Source of the DNA: Flavobacterium aerium
GTDB lineage: Bacteria; Bacteroidota; Bacteroidia; Flavobacteriales; Flavobacteriaceae
Assembly: GCF_030766725.1 (NCBI RefSeq)
Contig: NZ_JARQWR010000004.1
Coordinates: 292,318 to 356,317 of the forward strand
Reading direction: 5' to 3'
Length of the DNA: 64,000 nt
Shown one piece after another: positions 62,704 through 64,000 of this stretch. Below the pieces are notes generated by a model, which was not told the origin of the DNA, searched no databases, and saw only the letters and a list, made by a program, of their open reading frames with translations. Position 1 is the first letter of the stretch; the number at the start of each line of letters is the position of its first letter. The position numbers were made by a program, and so were the translations under genes.

Positions 62704-62902
62704 GTAATAGTTGTATAAAATACAGAATAGAACGCAGAAAAGGCATTTTGTGACAAAAGTTTAAATTTGTAACATATTCTTAAAAATTTGTTTATTTATA
62801 TGAAAAGCAGCTGTTTATTTTAACAAATAATTCACAGATGTGAAAAAATTGTTACTTTAGGGCGCTTAAACAACAACCCAAAATTATATTAAAACTGAAT
62901 TT

Positions 62903-64000
62903 ATGAAAAAAATTACTTTATTGATTTTATTAACCCTTTTATCCTTTGCGAGCTATGGCCAGCAGCAGTTGACCGAAGGATTTGAAGGAGCCGTTTTTCC
63001 GCCACCCGGATGGACCGTTACGGATAACGGAGTAGCGACCAACGTAAGTTGGGTTTCTACATCAGTACCTAATTTTGTCCATTTAGGTACTAAAGCAGCT
63101 TATTTGAATACAGAGAATACTGGAGGACCGCTTAGTCAAGACTGGTTGATTACGAAACCAGTTAATTTAGCAGGAATCACGAATGCTCAATTAAAATTCT
63201 TTACCAGACAAGGAACTTTTGGCGACCAAGGAGGAAAATTTCAGATTAAAGTAGCGACTTCAGCTACTAACGTAATGCCACCTTTAGCCAGTTTCGTACA
63301 GGCTCAAGAATGGGATGAAACTAGTTTGAATACCCCTTTTGACCTTTACCAACAAAAAACAGTTTCTCTAAATGCCTTTGCAAATCAACCATTTGTTTGG
63401 GTTGCCTTTGTTGGTGTTAGAAACCCTACGGGTGACCGTTGGTTAGTAGATGATATTCAGATTGAAGAGCTATGTTTTGAGCCAACAAACTTAGCAATGA
63501 ATATCCCAACTTTAATCTCTGCAAACTTAACGTGGACGGCAAATAGTGGTGAAACAACATGGGATATTAATGTTGTGGCTCAAGGAGCACCAAATGATCC
63601 AGCAACTGTTACATCAAATATTACCACAAATAACTATTTAAAAGGAGGATTAACACAAGGTACAGCCTATGATTATTACGTTCGTGCAGCCTGTACTTCA
63701 GGTTCATATAGTAACTGGGTAGGACCATTTAGTTTTAGTACTCGTTTTTATGGAGAGACTTGTGAAGCACCTATAACAGTACCTTCTTTACCATACACTC
63801 ACTCGAGTAATACGGCAAATTATGGTAACCATTATACCGGTAGTCCAGGAACTTCTTGCGGAGTAACAGGAGTTTACTTAAATGGAGATGATGTAGTGTA
63901 TGCATATACACCAGACTTTACAGGAGCAATCAATATGACGATGACTCCACAAGGTCAGAAAACAGGTATGTTTGTTTATACAAACTGTGCTGATATTGGA
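62903..64000 (+). CDS. Secreted adhesin-like protein, 5' part (3' end outside window)
   Basis: The first 366 codons of a gene running off the window. The signal peptide (1-20, SYGQ) is followed by a jelly-roll domain of the choice-of-anchor/cleaved-adhesin type (LTEGFEGAVFPPPGWTV, then SQDWLITKPVNL and DRWLVDDIQIEELC; to about 192). A fibronectin III domain (about 195-282) comes next. The following domain (CEAPITVPSLPYT, NYGNHYTG, NGDDVVYAYT) is clearly similar to residues near 1120-1220 of the protein at 41319. A T9SS sorting domain is expected at the missing C-terminus. Confidence 0.88.
   Translation, partial: MKKITLLILLTLLSFASYGQQQLTEGFEGAVFPPPGWTVTDNGVATNVSWVSTSVPNFVHLGTKAAYLNTENTGGPLSQDWLITKPVNLAGITNAQLKFFTRQGTFGDQGGKFQIKVATSATNVMPPLASFVQAQEWDETSLNTPFDLYQQKTVSLNAFANQPFVWVAFVGVRNPTGDRWLVDDIQIEELCFEPTNLAMNIPTLISANLTWTANSGETTWDINVVAQGAPNDPATVTSNITTNNYLKGGLTQGTAYDYYVRAACTSGSYSNWVGPFSFSTRFYGETCEAPITVPSLPYTHSSNTANYGNHYTGSPGTSCGVTGVYLNGDDVVYAYTPDFTGAINMTMTPQGQKTGMFVYTNCADIG

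Noticed and set aside
1..64000. CRISPR arrays, rRNA genes, transposases or insertion sequences
   Set aside because: None was seen: no regularly spaced repeats, rRNA cores or transposase motifs in the window.

Overview
The window looks like chromosome of a low-GC member of the Bacteroidota, most likely a Flavobacteriaceae species. The evidence is the gene content: TonB-dependent receptors with carboxypeptidase-like N-terminal domains, a secreted protein with a type IX secretion (T9SS) C-terminal sorting domain, a MurF-alanine racemase fusion and methylmalonyl-CoA epimerase. Promoters of the Bacteroidota type (TAnnTTTG at about -7) precede many genes, ribosome binding sites are not obvious, and TTG starts occur.

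Layout. 0-3 kb: tail of a tRNA-dihydrouridine synthase, a LolC/FtsX-type permease with rbfA, methylmalonyl-CoA epimerase, and a CAT-anticodon tRNA. 3-6 kb: an AT-rich accessory stretch with a pectate-lyase/tailspike-like beta-helix protein and a GNAT acetyltransferase broken by several frameshifts. 6-13 kb: a Coa1-like protein; a winged-helix regulator with a membrane protein, a Coq4-like protein and CreD, all linked by a repeated palindromic operator; a Nudix hydrolase, Dps, an RDD-Coa1 fusion and a GNAT enzyme. 13-14.3 kb: an aldo/keto reductase.

14.4-22.9 kb is the most unusual region. A NarL/LuxR-type response regulator, a divergent single-pass membrane protein, a lipoprotein, and a six-gene operon (HsdR-N nuclease, Cys-rich SH3 protein, TerB-like protein, four-TM coiled-coil protein, vWA-like lipoprotein, secreted endonuclease/exonuclease/phosphatase enzyme) are all preceded by the palindrome TACGG-N4-CCGTA. 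In all four cases the palindrome lies exactly 22 nt upstream of the -7 position (three perfect boxes, one degenerate). I read this as one regulon, probably an envelope/DNA stress or defence programme controlled by the response regulator.

23-41 kb is mostly housekeeping: AsmA-like protein, riboflavin synthase, PdxA, DUF177-rpmF, fabH-accB-accC, a C1 peptidase, two S9 peptidases, a FAD oxidoreductase, MtgA and an LpxR-like protein. 41-45 kb: a large T9SS-secreted adhesin-like protein. 45-53 kb: two duplicated TonB-receptor modules, each with a small His/Cys membrane protein ending in an R-(G/A)-P-P motif and a lipoprotein; metal uptake is the likely role. 53-64 kb: asd, mscL, murF-alr, tdk, an acidic protein with rsmI, recJ, a small conserved protein, an LpxH-type hydrolase, and the 5' part of a second secreted adhesin-like gene running off the end.

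Functions were assigned by reading protein motifs only; no database search was run.
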